Positions 1 through 8,196 of a DNA stretch of 59,192 nucleotides are shown one piece after another (positions within the stretch are counted from its first letter, which is position 1; the number at the start of each line of letters is the position of its first letter). The notes beneath the pieces were generated by a model, which was not told where the DNA came from, did no database searches, and worked only from the letters and a program-made list of their open reading frames with translations. Source of the DNA: Streptomyces sp. CoH27 (lineage in GTDB: Bacteria > Actinomycetota > Actinomycetes > Streptomycetales > Streptomycetaceae); assembly GCF_020181035.1 (NCBI RefSeq), contig NZ_JAIQYY010000034.1, forward strand, positions 1 through 59,192, in the 5' to 3' direction. Made by a program: the position numbers and the translations under genes.

Positions 1-26
1 CGTCAGCGCATCAGCACACAGTCACA

Positions 27-524
27 TCAACGACAGGCGACGTTGATCGTCACCCCAGATGCGGTTGCAGTATTAGGGCGCCGGACCTGGGTCTCGGTGC
101 CGTCGATGCGCAGGGTGATGTTCTCGGCGGCGGCGTAGGCGAACACGTCCTCCAGGGTGTGCAGTCGCAGGCCGAGCCGGTTGGGGATGGCGAATCCGCG
201 CTCCGCCAGGAGCGGGCGGATCTCACTGATGGCGCGGCCGATGGTGGAGGAGCCCACCTCGTAGATCACGCCGAGGGCCTCGTGGGTGAGGCCGGTGCGC
301 AGGTGAACCAGGGTGGCCAGCAGCCGGTCGGTGAAGACCAGTTCGTACTTCGGCCCGGCTCCGGCCTGCCGTCGGCGGGCGCCCCGGCGCCGCTCGTGCC
401 GCGCGGACTCGCAGCGCGCTTCCCAACGCGGCGCGAGTTCTTCGATCAACTCGCCGAGATGTTGGCGCGCGACGCCACAGAAGGCAGGATGGGCCATGGC
501 TGCGCGGGCCTGCTTGATCTTCAC
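27..524 (-). pseudogene. IS5-type transposase, N-terminal fragment
   Basis: The 165-residue frame has the N-terminal helix-turn-helix region of IS5-superfamily DDE transposases (about residues 55-110, ending in SSTIGRAISEIRPLL). It continues to the first catalytic Asp region (LRIDGTETQVRRP, about 138-150). Right after that the sequence departs from the family and a stop follows, so the remaining DDE catalytic core is missing. It therefore cannot make an active transposase. The start at 524 is the natural Met of the family. The break lies close to the window edge, so the rest of the element may have been deleted or moved. Confidence 0.75.
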
Positions 525-577
525 ACCTCAAGAACCCGCGCGGCCATCGTCATGTCACGGCCTGCCCGGGAGGCTGG

Positions 578-1120
578 TCAGACCCGGTCCAGGGGTCGGT
601 GCGGACCGCTGGGAAGTTCCATTTCGATCGTGTCGCCAGGGCGCACCACGCCCCCTTCCCTCACGATGCTCATGATTCCGGCTTTGCGCACGATGTTCCC
701 CGCCTCGTCGCGGCCGACGACCTGCTTCAGCAGCCCGTCCTGGAAGTTGTCGATCTGCAGGCAGGGATTGCGGAGGCCGGTGACTTCCAAGACCGCGGAG
801 TCGCCGACGCGCAGCAATGTGCCGACCGGCAGACCGAGCAGATCGATGCCGCGCGTGGTGATGTTCTCGCCGAGTTCGCCGGGCGCCACCTTGAACCCTC
901 CTTCGCCGACCTCGGCGAAGAGCTCTTCATGAATGAGGTGGACCTGGCGCAGATTCGGCTGAGTGGGATCCTGCGCGACGCGCGAGCGATGCTTGACCGT
1001 CACACCGGCGTGCACGTCCCCCTCCACACCAAGCCCAGCGAGCAGTCTGACGCTGTCTCGGTTCGGCTTGGTGAACGAGTACTCCCCGTTGCTGCTGACC
1101 GCCGTCACTCTCCCGCTCAT
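578..1120 (-). CDS. MOSC domain-containing protein
   Basis: A 180-residue single-domain MOSC protein (molybdenum cofactor sulfurase C-terminal-like fold). Seen: the conserved segment VTGLRNPCLQIDNFQ near residue 115, whose Cys is the conserved MOSC cysteine, and a preceding GELGENITTRGIDL motif near 80-95. Length matches stand-alone MOSC proteins, which act on molybdenum-cofactor-linked sulfur or N-hydroxylated substrates; the substrate here cannot be told. It is transcribed toward the IS fragment and lies downstream of a hairpin that probably ends the trkA operon, so it likely has its own promoter. Confidence 0.85.
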   Translation of the reverse strand: MSGRVTAVSSNGEYSFTKPNRDSVRLLAGLGVEGDVHAGVTVKHRSRVAQDPTQPNLRQVHLIHEELFAEVGEGGFKVAPGELGENITTRGIDLLGLPVGTLLRVGDSAVLEVTGLRNPCLQIDNFQDGLLKQVVGRDEAGNIVRKAGIMSIVREGGVVRPGDTIEMELPSGPHRPLDRV

Positions 1121-1190
1121 ACCTCGGAACCCCCTCGTCAGTAACCATGATCAGCCACGAGCCTAGCCCTCGCCCCTCAAGGCACAGCAT

Positions 1191-1206
1191 CCGCGATCAA
1201 TCGCGG
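1191..1206 (-). terminator. Hairpin ending the ATPase-TrkA operon
   Basis: CCGCGAT and ATCGCGG form a perfect 7-bp stem around 2 nt, 10 nt past the stop codon of the last trkA-like gene. There is no U-tract, as is common for Streptomyces terminators. Confidence 0.5.
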
Positions 1207-1215
1207 GTGGGGTCG

Positions 1216-1872
1216 TTACTGGAAGGCCGCGTGGATCTCTTGCTCGGTGGCCTCATGGGACACGATCAGGAGTTCGTCGCCGGGCAGCAGTCGTACCTCG
1301 GGGCCGGGGACGGTGGGCCGTCCGTCGCGTACGACGGTGGCGACGACGGTACCGGCGGGCAGGGTGATCTCGCCCAGGGTGTGCCCTGCCGCGCGGGACT
1401 GTTCGGTGATCGCGGTCTCGATGACCTCGACGCCGGCCTTGCTCAGCCGCAGCAGTGCCACAGTATCGGTGGCGCCGGTTGCTTCCTCGATGAGGGAGAT
1501 CAGCGGGGTGGCGGCGGGCACGTCCACGTCCACGCCCCACCGCTGGTCGAAGAGCCAGGCGTTCTCCGCGTTGTTGACGCGTGCGGCCACGCGTCCCACG
1601 CCGAACCGGCGCTTGGCGAGCAGACTGATGACGAGGTTGTCCTCGTCCCGGCCGGTGGTGGCGATGACGAGGTCGCATGTGAGGGCCCCCGCGCGCTCCA
1701 GCAGCCCGGCATCGCAGGCGTCCCCGGCCAGCAGGCGCACGTGGGGCAGGCCTTCGAGTTCGGCCACGCGGTTGTCGTCGTACTCGACGAGGGTGACGTC
1801 GTTGCGTGCGGCGGAGAGTACCTGGGCGATCTGGGTGCCGAGGCGGCCCGCGCCGGCGATCAGGACCTTCAC
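1216..1872 (-). CDS. TrkA-like RCK domain protein, second copy
   Basis: A 218-residue regulator of potassium transport of the TrkA/KtrA type. An N-terminal Rossmann NAD-binding domain starts with GAGRLGTQIAQVLS and an acidic residue after beta-2 (about residues 1-130). A TrkA_C domain follows (about 140-215, PAGTVVATVVRDGRPTVP). It begins within the ATGA overlap at the stop of the preceding trkA-like gene (1869-1872), so the two are translationally coupled and probably form a heteromer. No TrkH/KtrB channel gene is nearby; the upstream partner is a P-type ATPase. It is cytoplasmic, with the nucleotide ligand inferred from family knowledge. Confidence 0.9.
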   Translation of the reverse strand: MKVLIAGAGRLGTQIAQVLSAARNDVTLVEYDDNRVAELEGLPHVRLLAGDACDAGLLERAGALTCDLVIATTGRDEDNLVISLLAKRRFGVGRVAARVNNAENAWLFDQRWGVDVDVPAATPLISLIEEATGATDTVALLRLSKAGVEVIETAITEQSRAAGHTLGEITLPAGTVVATVVRDGRPTVPGPEVRLLPGDELLIVSHEATEQEIHAAFQ

Positions 1873-2528
1873 GTTCCCAGCTCCTTGTCGAGGAAGCCGC
1901 GCAGCCGGCCCAGTGCGGTCGCGGCGACGGCGAAGGTGACCAGGTCCCCGGGCTCGGCCGGGACACCGTGGGCGGGCAGCAGCGAGCGGCCGGCGCGGGT
2001 GATCTCCACGACGCGGATCTCGCCGTCGACGTCGAACTCGGTCAGCTGCCGTCCGGTCAGGTAGGCCGGCAGCTCGGAGCGGACCAGGAGGGTCTCGCCG
2101 TTGCCGAATGCGAGTTCCGGGGTGAGATGACGGTGCAGCAGCATCTGGTGGATGCGGCTGACGGCCCAGCGAACACTGGAGACGGCCGGGATGCCCAACT
2201 CCTGGTAGATGTCGGCGCGGCGCGGATCGTAGACGCGGGCGAGGACGACCGGGACCCGGTACGTCTCCTTCGCGGTCCGCGCGCTGACGATGTTGCTGGT
2301 GTCCCGGGAGGTGACCGCGACGAACGCGTCCGCGTGGGCGATGCCGGCCGCCTCCAGTACGGAGCGGCTGAAGCCGTTGCCCACGAGGAAGTCGCCCGGG
2401 AAGCCCAGCGGCAGCAGTGCGCGCGCCTTTGGCTGCCGGTCGACGAGTCGTACGTCGTGGCCCTCGGTGACGAGCTGTGCGGCGAGGGTGGCCCCGACCC
2501 TGCCGCAGCCCACGATGATCACTCTCAT
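1869..2528 (-). CDS. TrkA-like RCK domain protein, first copy
   Basis: A 219-residue paralogue of the next gene. It has a Rossmann domain opening with MRVIIVGCGRVGATLAAQL and an Asp after beta-2 (LVDRQ), then a TrkA_C domain with EPGDLVTFAVAATAL near residue 195. The frame is open far upstream, but the Met at 2528 is chosen because it gives the canonical family N-terminus and an ATGA overlap (2525-2528) with the P-type ATPase stop. Two RCK-type proteins co-translated with an ATPase and no channel suggests either remote control of a K+ channel or a role in gating the ATPase; the latter is speculation. Confidence 0.9.
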   Translation of the reverse strand: MRVIIVGCGRVGATLAAQLVTEGHDVRLVDRQPKARALLPLGFPGDFLVGNGFSRSVLEAAGIAHADAFVAVTSRDTSNIVSARTAKETYRVPVVLARVYDPRRADIYQELGIPAVSSVRWAVSRIHQMLLHRHLTPELAFGNGETLLVRSELPAYLTGRQLTEFDVDGEIRVVEITRAGRSLLPAHGVPAEPGDLVTFAVAATALGRLRGFLDKELGT

Positions 2529-5392
2529 CGCGTTCCCTCCTTCGGCGCCGTCCTGCGGTGACGCAGCACCCACTTGCGGGTTTCCTCGGCGGCCAGCAGC
2601 AGAACTCCGAACGCGGCCAGGACCGCCCAGTCGGAGGCGGCCAGCGGTGCGGTGTGGAAGACCGCCTGGAGCGGCGGCGCGTAACTGATGGCGGCCATCA
2701 ACGCGATACCGACGCAGCCCGCCGCCAGCAGCCAGGGGTTGGACAGCAGGCCGGCACGGAAGACGCTCTGCCGGTCGGTGCGCACCGCGAGGGCGTTGAA
2801 GAACTGGCTGACGACGATGCCGGCCTGGACCATGGTGATCGCCTCCCGGTAGACCGGAAGGTCTTTGGTGAAGTCCGCGTAGGGAATGCCGGAGGCGTGG
2901 ATGTGCCAGAAGAAGACGGCACACACGCCGAGGGCCTGGATGCCGCCCAGGAACAGGATGCGGCCCATGACGGCGGCCGAGAACAGCCGTTCCCGGCGCG
3001 GCCGCGGCGGGCTGTCCATGACGTCGGCCTCCATCGGCTCGGCGCCGAGCGCGAGAGCGGGGAGTACGTCCGAGCCGAGGTCGATGGCGAGAATTTGTAC
3101 GGCGCTGATCGGCACCAGCGGGAACCCTACGAACGTGGCGGCAAGGATCGGCGCGAGTTCGCCGATGTTGTGGCTGAAGAGATAGATCAGGAACTTGCGG
3201 ATGTTCTGGTAGACGGAGCGGCCCAGACCCACCGCCGTGGTGATGGAGGCGAAGGAGTCGTCGAGCAGGACCATCACGGCGGCCTCGCGGGCGACGTCGG
3301 TACCGGAGGCGCCCATGGCGACGCCGATGTCCGCGTGCTTGAGAGCGGGCGCGTCGTTGGCGCCGTCTCCGGTGACGGCGACGACCTCGCCCCGCTGCTG
3401 GAACCCCGTGACCACGCGCATCTTGTGCTCGGGAGCGACCCGGCACAGCAGCAGTTCGGCGGACTCGGCCAGCAGGGCGTTCAAGCTTCTGTCGTCCAGC
3501 GCGTCCAGCTGCACGCCGGTCACCACCGTTGGGCGCGGCCCTCGCACGATGCCGACACGGCGGGCGACGGCCTCCGCGGTCAGCGGGTGGTCACCGGTGA
3601 CCATGACGATGCGGATCCCGGCCCGCCGGCACGCGTCCACCGCGTCCCGCACCTCCGGGCGCGGCGGATCGTACATCCCCGCGAGTCCCAGCAGGGTCAG
3701 CCCGGACTCGACGTCCCCGATCGGCGGCCGGGGACCATCGACTCGCCGCCGGGCGACCGCCAGCACCCGCAGGCCCTGCCCGGCCATACCGTCGGCGGCC
3801 GCGGCCACCTCGGCGCGGGAGGCATCCGTCAGCGGCTCCTGCCGGCCGTCCCGGTCGACGGAGTCACAGCGGGCGAGCAATTCCAGCGGTGCGCCTTTGA
3901 CGTACGCCAGGTAGGTGCCGTCCTCGGCGCGGTGCACGGTGCTCATCAGCTTGCGCACGGAATCGAACGGATGCTCCGCTGTCCGTGGCGTACGGGCTTC
4001 CTCCACCGCCGGATCGACACCGGCCTTCAAGGCGACCACCAGCAGGGCCCCCTCGGTGGTGTCACCGAGCACCCGCCACCCGTCCCGCCCCTTCGGCGGC
4101 ACCAACCGGGCGTTGCTGCACAAGGCCGCCGCCCGCAGCAACTCCCGCACCGGCCCAGCGTCCGCGACCTCTCCGGCCGGCGCGTACCCCACACCTGTCA
4201 CGGCGTGCGACACGCCGTCCGCCCACAGCTGGACGACGGTCATCTCGGCCTGCGTGAGCGTGCCCGTCTTGTCGGTGCACACCACGCTGGTCGACCCCAG
4301 GGCCTCCACCGCCAGCAGTTGCTTGACGAGTGCGTGCCGGCGGGCCATGCGGCGCACACCGATCGCCAGCGAGACGGAGAGTGTCGCCGGCAGGCCCTCC
4401 GGTACGAGGGCGACCATCACGCCGAGCGAGAAGACGAACGTGTCGACGAACGGCTGACCGCTGGGCACGCGCACCGCGAACAGCACGGCCCCGGTCGCCA
4501 AGGCGACGCCCGCGACCCGGCGGGCCATGGCGGCGACCTGGCGCTGCAACGGCGTCTGCTGCCGGGGTGCCGCCGCGGTGAGCCGGAAGATCCGCCCGAA
4601 CTCGGTGGCCGTACCCGTGGCGAACACGACGGCCTTGCCCGTGCCGGCGACCAGGTCGGTACCCATGAACGCGCAGTTGCGCGCCTCTAGCGGCGGTCCG
4701 GCCGGAACGGCGCCGGCGACCCTGGTGACGGCCTCGCTCTCGCCGGTGAGCGCGGCGTTGTTGACGGCGGCGTCCTGCGCCTCGACCAGCCGACAGTCGG
4801 CCGGCACCGCGTCCCCGGCCTCCAGGACCACCACATCACCCGGCACCAGCTCCCGCGCGGACAGCTCCCGCGGCTCCCCGTCCCGCAGCACCCGGCAGGT
4901 GTGCGGCACCATCGCCTGCAACGACTCCGCCGTGCGTTCGGCGGAGTACTCCTGGGCGAAGCCGATACCGGCATTCAGCAGCACCACGCCCAGGATCGCC
5001 AGGGCCAGCTGGAGAATGGCCGGATCCCGCGGCTGCCCCAGCAGGTAGGCAAGGAACGTGATCGCCGAGGAGACCAGCAGGACGACGGCGAAGAGGTCGG
5101 TGAACTGCGCGAGCAGACGGCGCCACACGTGCCTGTGGCCCACGCCGGGCAGTTCGTTGGGTCCGTGGCGGGCCAGCCGGGCGTCGGCCTCAGCCGGGGT
5201 GAGACCACGCGGGCACGTCCCGAGGGCGGCGTAGACCTCGCTCGCCGACAAGGAGGGGACGGCCGGCCGGTCGCCCGGCGGTCCGTCGGACGGAGGCGGG
5301 AGGTCCGCAGGCGGGCCGCTCTCGGGCGGCGCGGCCGTCCCGGACACGCCGCCGCGTGGACCCGCTCCCCGCCAGGCCGGCTCAAAGCTCAT
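2525..5392 (-). CDS. P2-type cation-transporting ATPase (CtpF-like)
   Basis: A 955-residue membrane pump. It has a Pro-rich N-terminal tail (about 1-45), a Cation_ATPase_N domain, then M1-M2, and an actuator domain with TGES (in NNAALTGESEAV). M4 carries PEGLPATLSVSLAIG. Then come the phosphorylation motif DKTGT with Asp about 374, the nucleotide domain KGAPLE, the hinge TGDGANDAPALK, and a six-helix Cation_ATPase_C. PEGLPA and overall length fit P2 pumps (Ca2+ or other hard cations), not heavy-metal P1B pumps. In mycobacteria the P2 ATPase CtpF sits next to a Usp gene in the DosR regulon, as here. It overlaps the CBS gene upstream by 11 bp and trkA downstream by 4 bp, so co-expression is almost certain. 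The ion is inferred. Confidence 0.92.
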   Translation of the reverse strand: MSFEPAWRGAGPRGGVSGTAAPPESGPPADLPPPSDGPPGDRPAVPSLSASEVYAALGTCPRGLTPAEADARLARHGPNELPGVGHRHVWRRLLAQFTDLFAVVLLVSSAITFLAYLLGQPRDPAILQLALAILGVVLLNAGIGFAQEYSAERTAESLQAMVPHTCRVLRDGEPRELSARELVPGDVVVLEAGDAVPADCRLVEAQDAAVNNAALTGESEAVTRVAGAVPAGPPLEARNCAFMGTDLVAGTGKAVVFATGTATEFGRIFRLTAAAPRQQTPLQRQVAAMARRVAGVALATGAVLFAVRVPSGQPFVDTFVFSLGVMVALVPEGLPATLSVSLAIGVRRMARRHALVKQLLAVEALGSTSVVCTDKTGTLTQAEMTVVQLWADGVSHAVTGVGYAPAGEVADAGPVRELLRAAALCSNARLVPPKGRDGWRVLGDTTEGALLVVALKAGVDPAVEEARTPRTAEHPFDSVRKLMSTVHRAEDGTYLAYVKGAPLELLARCDSVDRDGRQEPLTDASRAEVAAAADGMAGQGLRVLAVARRRVDGPRPPIGDVESGLTLLGLAGMYDPPRPEVRDAVDACRRAGIRIVMVTGDHPLTAEAVARRVGIVRGPRPTVVTGVQLDALDDRSLNALLAESAELLLCRVAPEHKMRVVTGFQQRGEVVAVTGDGANDAPALKHADIGVAMGASGTDVAREAAVMVLLDDSFASITTAVGLGRSVYQNIRKFLIYLFSHNIGELAPILAATFVGFPLVPISAVQILAIDLGSDVLPALALGAEPMEADVMDSPPRPRRERLFSAAVMGRILFLGGIQALGVCAVFFWHIHASGIPYADFTKDLPVYREAITMVQAGIVVSQFFNALAVRTDRQSVFRAGLLSNPWLLAAGCVGIALMAAISYAPPLQAVFHTAPLAASDWAVLAAFGVLLLAAEETRKWVLRHRRTAPKEGTR

Positions 5393-5840
5393 GCGGGGCT
5401 CCGACCGTCGAAGGAGGCCCGGGCGGCTCGTGGAGCACGCTCCAGGCCACCGGGCCCAGCAGGTCGCCCAGCCGTTGGAAGACGTCGAGGAACAGGTCGT
5501 CGACCGTCAGCACGCCGACCACGCACCCGCCGTCCAGGACCGGAAGCCGGCGCACCCCGGTGCGGCTGAACGTCCGGTATGCCACCTGGAGGTCGGCGTC
5601 GGCGTCGACCGTGACGACACGCTCCGACATGACCTCGTCCACTCGTGCCTCCCGGTCCAGGCCGCCGCCCAGGCCGCGTACGGCGAGGTCGCGGTCGGTG
5701 ACGATGCCGCGCAGCAGCCCGTCCTCGACGACGAGAACCGACCCGACGGCGGACACGGCCATCTCCCGGATCACCTCCGCGAGGGAGACCTGCGGACCGA
5801 CGCTGACGGCCGGAGCGGTCATCACCTGGGAGACCTTCAC
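5382..5840 (-). CDS. Two-CBS-domain protein (Hrp1-like)
   Basis: A 152-residue protein made almost entirely of two CBS motifs (about residues 1-60 and 66-125), with typical segments VLVVEDGLLRGIVTDRDLA and LPVLDGGCVVGVLTVDDLF. Such tandem CBS pairs bind adenine nucleotides and are known in the DosR regulon (Hrp1, Rv2626c). The stop overlaps the P-type ATPase start by 11 bp, so it could regulate that pump or serve as its nucleotide sensor (inference). It is separated from the Usp gene by 103 bp, probably still in the same operon. Confidence 0.92.
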   Translation of the reverse strand: MKVSQVMTAPAVSVGPQVSLAEVIREMAVSAVGSVLVVEDGLLRGIVTDRDLAVRGLGGGLDREARVDEVMSERVVTVDADADLQVAYRTFSRTGVRRLPVLDGGCVVGVLTVDDLFLDVFQRLGDLLGPVAWSVLHEPPGPPSTVGAPHEL

Positions 5841-5943
5841 GGGACCACTCCTCCCTCAGACGATGCCGAGCAGTTCGGTCACCGGCGGTCGGGGACTCGG
5901 GTGAACGTGGGCCATGGCCGCGACCGGGGTGATGACCCGCGGT

Positions 5944-6828
5944 TCACGCGGGCGTCGACGGCACGGCGATGACGGGACAGCGGGCGTGCTGGAGCACTCC
6001 CTGGCTGACCGAGCCCAGCAGCATGCCGGCGAAGCCTCCGCGTCCCCGGGTGCCCACCACCAGGCCCAGCGCGTGGGCAGAGGCGTCGGTGAGCACCTGC
6101 ACGGGATGCCCTACGACCAGTTCGTGGCGCAGGTCCACTTCCGGGTAGCGGGCGTGGCGGCCGGCCACGGCCTCGGACAGCAGCCGGCGGCACTCCTGCT
6201 GCGACTGGTGTTCGTCGAAGATCCGCAGGTGCCCCGGCTGCCAGACGTACAGGGCCCGCAGCTCGGCGCCGCCGTGCAGGGCCGCCTCCTCGAAGGCCAG
6301 GTCGACGGCGGCGGCCGAGTGCTCGCTGCCGTCGACGCCGACGACGAAGTACGGCGGGTCCTGAGTGATGTGCTCCGGCTCCGGCACGATGACGACAGGG
6401 CAGTGCGCGCGGGCCATGACCGGCAGGGCGACCGAGGCGGAGCCGAACACCTCCTGGGTCCGGCTCAGGTGCCGGGAGCCCAGGACGAGGGCAGTGGCGT
6501 CGCGGCTCTGCTCACGCAGCACCCACACCGGGTCGCCCTCGGCGAGCAGAGTGTCCACCTCGACCTGCGGGTGCCGCGCCGCGACGAAGTCCGCGGCCTC
6601 TTCGAGCACCTGCTTCCCGACCTTGTGCAGCGCGTCGTTCCATTCCTCCCAGGACGGCGGGACCTCCCGCCTCCTGTAGCCGCCGGTGGGCACGCCCTCG
6701 GCGTGGACCGCGCGCAGCGGCAGCCGTCGGCGGGCCGCCTCGTCGGCCGCCCAGCCGAGCGCCATGCGCAGGGAGCGGTCCGGGTCGACGCCGACGACGA
6801 TCAGAGCGCGGTCACTGGGCCTGGACAT
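5944..6828 (-). CDS. Universal stress protein, tandem UspA domains
   Basis: A 294-residue protein with two Usp domains (about 1-145 and 150-294). Domain 2 has an intact nucleotide-binding signature GTRGRGGFAGMLLGSVS near the C-terminus. Domain 1 has the variant GSRHLSRTQEVFGS. Tandem Usp proteins are a hallmark of actinobacterial hypoxia/dormancy regulons. The start overlaps the end of the DUF1918 gene by 17 bp, and the gene leads into the CBS-ATPase-TrkA genes on the same strand. It is cytoplasmic; ATP binding is inferred from the motif. Confidence 0.93.
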   Translation of the reverse strand: MSRPSDRALIVVGVDPDRSLRMALGWAADEAARRRLPLRAVHAEGVPTGGYRRREVPPSWEEWNDALHKVGKQVLEEAADFVAARHPQVEVDTLLAEGDPVWVLREQSRDATALVLGSRHLSRTQEVFGSASVALPVMARAHCPVVIVPEPEHITQDPPYFVVGVDGSEHSAAAVDLAFEEAALHGGAELRALYVWQPGHLRIFDEHQSQQECRRLLSEAVAGRHARYPEVDLRHELVVGHPVQVLTDASAHALGLVVGTRGRGGFAGMLLGSVSQGVLQHARCPVIAVPSTPA

Positions 6829-7090
6829 GGCCGCCTCCGGCCAGGTGCCTGACGTAGGCGTCAGGTCCGGGGAAGTACAGGGTCACGCGCCCGTTGTCGG
6901 CCCAGCGCACGTCGTAGGGCGGGCCGCCGTCGGGGTGGTGGTGCCCGACGACCTCCCCGTCGCGGGCCACGACACCAGTGGTGATACCGCGTACGACGAT
7001 CTCGTCGCCGATGCGGGCTCGCATGCGCGCGCCGGTCATCTCAGGACGTGTACCGGGGTGTGCCTTCTTGGCCGGTGCGGGAGCGGTCAT
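6812..7090 (-). CDS. DUF1918 protein (Rv0569/Rv2302-like)
   Basis: A 92-residue protein with the DUF1918 domain in its last 70 residues: MRARIGDEIVVRG, GEVVGHHHPDGGPPYDVRW and FPGPDAYVRHL. The frame continues upstream without a stop into the nicotinate phosphoribosyltransferase remnant. The Met at 7090 is preferred because GGAGG lies 8 nt before it and a dormancy-box palindrome sits 88 bp upstream. Alternative starts are 7039 and 7024. It heads the Usp-CBS-ATPase-TrkA operon. DUF1918 proteins are small DosR-regulated proteins of unknown mechanism (family knowledge). Confidence 0.88.
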   Translation of the reverse strand: MTAPAPAKKAHPGTRPEMTGARMRARIGDEIVVRGITTGVVARDGEVVGHHHPDGGPPYDVRWADNGRVTLYFPGPDAYVRHLAGGGHVQAQ

Positions 7091-7171
7091 CGTTCTCGCC
7101 TCCTCCGGGCGGCGGCACGGACGGGTGCCGCCGCCGATCCCATCGAAGCCCCTGGTGCGTCGGGGCTCCAG

Positions 7172-7185
7172 GGGCCATTGGTCCC
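7172..7185 (-). promoter_or_regulatory. Dormancy-box palindrome 1
   Basis: GGGCCATTGGTCCC, flanked by a further G and C on the two sides. Its centre is 88 bp upstream of the DUF1918 start. It matches the shared GGGnCnnnnGnCCC pattern found before other operons here, and I read it as a DevR/OsdR-type operator for the DUF1918-Usp-CBS-ATPase-TrkA operon. Confidence 0.55.
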
Positions 7186-7276
7186 CGCGTCGGGCCCCGT
7201 CGGCCCACCGGATCCGTGATCTCCGGCCCACTGGTGGCGCGGAACGTACGACCGCGATGTCGACAGGTTCCGGACG

Positions 7277-7939
7277 GAGGCGGGCTTCGAGGTCCTTGCG
7301 CACCGTGGCGGTCAGCTCCTGAAGAGCCGGGGACGTGACCGGCCGGACCGGTTCGGGATCGTGGATCCGGAGTGCCGGGCCGGGGAGGGCGTTGAGGTCC
7401 GCGCGCAGGCGCTCGCGGGCGTCCTCCCAGCGGTCCGACGGTCCCGTGCGGAGTCCGTCGCGCATCGCCGTGCGCAGCAGCGGCCGCGCGGAGTTCGGCG
7501 GTTCCTCGTGCCGCAGGGCGATGACGTCGGGCCGCCCGGTACGGCGGAAGACCTGCTTGCGGCCCGGGGCGGTGACCTTGGCCGAGGACAGCTTCATCAC
7601 CGGGCGGCCGTCGTATTCGACGAGCTTGTAGGCGGCATCCAGGTAGGGCGCGTCCACGGCGACCCCGACCCGTGTTCCGACGGCGTACACGTCGATCGGT
7701 GCGCCGGCGCGCACCAGCTGGTCCACGCCGTACTCGTCGAGTCCGCCCCTCGCCACGATCCGTACGTCCCTCAGCCCGGCGGCGTCCAGCACGGCGCGCG
7801 CCTGCCGCGCGAGCGCGTCGAGATCCCCGCTGTCCAGGCGGATGGCACAGCCCGGTCCGCGCCGCAGGTCCGTCAGCACCCTGGCCGCCGTCCGAACGCC
7901 CGCCACCGTGTCGTAGGTGTCGACCAGGAAGGTGACCGG
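7277..7939 (-). pseudogene. pncB: Nicotinate phosphoribosyltransferase, C-terminal remnant
   Basis: The translation shows the C-terminal half of NAPRTase, the NAD salvage enzyme making nicotinate mononucleotide. Seen: VTFLVDTYDTVAGVRTAARV, the phosphate-binding-type segment IRLDSGDLDALARQA, and YKLVEYDGRPVMKLSSAK. The N-terminal half (roughly 200 residues, with most of the active site) is absent; before about 7940 the frame runs into unrelated sequence. The expected stop is also lost, so the frame reads on into the DUF1918 gene. In M. tuberculosis pncB2 belongs to the DosR regulon, which fits the neighbourhood. Non-functional as it stands. Confidence 0.8.
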
Positions 7940-8011
7940 GCTGGGATGCGGCGGGCGAACGCCTGACGGACCGTCACGAAAGATCGAGGTTAGCCATGCG
8001 GTCTTCGGTAT

Positions 8012-8032
8012 CGGAGCCAAGTCGGCTCCGAA
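8012..8032. repeat. Stem-loop next to the pncB truncation point
   Basis: TCGGAGCC and GGCTCCGA form a perfect 8-bp stem with a 5-nt loop (AAGTC). It lies about 75 bp from where pncB homology stops, so it may mark the deletion or insertion junction or be an orphan terminator. Confidence 0.4.
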
Positions 8033-8196
8033 TGCAGGTGCCATGCGGTGTCGGGTTCGGGGGTCCTCGCAGCTGCGTGAACGGGTGATCTACTGCGGAA
8101 ACGGGTGATCACGAGTTGCGGTCGTCACGTCCTCGGAAGCTCGTGCTGGTATCCACTGTTTCAGTGGTTTTGCGTCAGTACGAGAAGGAGAGCGCA

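Noticed and set aside
2558..4690. Long plus-strand frame of about 700 codons
   Set aside because: Antisense to the P-type ATPase; no motif or ribosome binding site.
5909..5922. GGGCCATGGCCGCG before the CBS-ATPase genes as a possible tenth dormancy box
   Set aside because: The right arm lacks the CCC in register; the genes are more simply driven by the site at 7172.
7091..7276. Real NAPRTase-DUF1918 fusion protein
   Set aside because: The linker has no domain-like sequence, contains the promoter palindrome, and DUF1918 has its own ribosome binding site.
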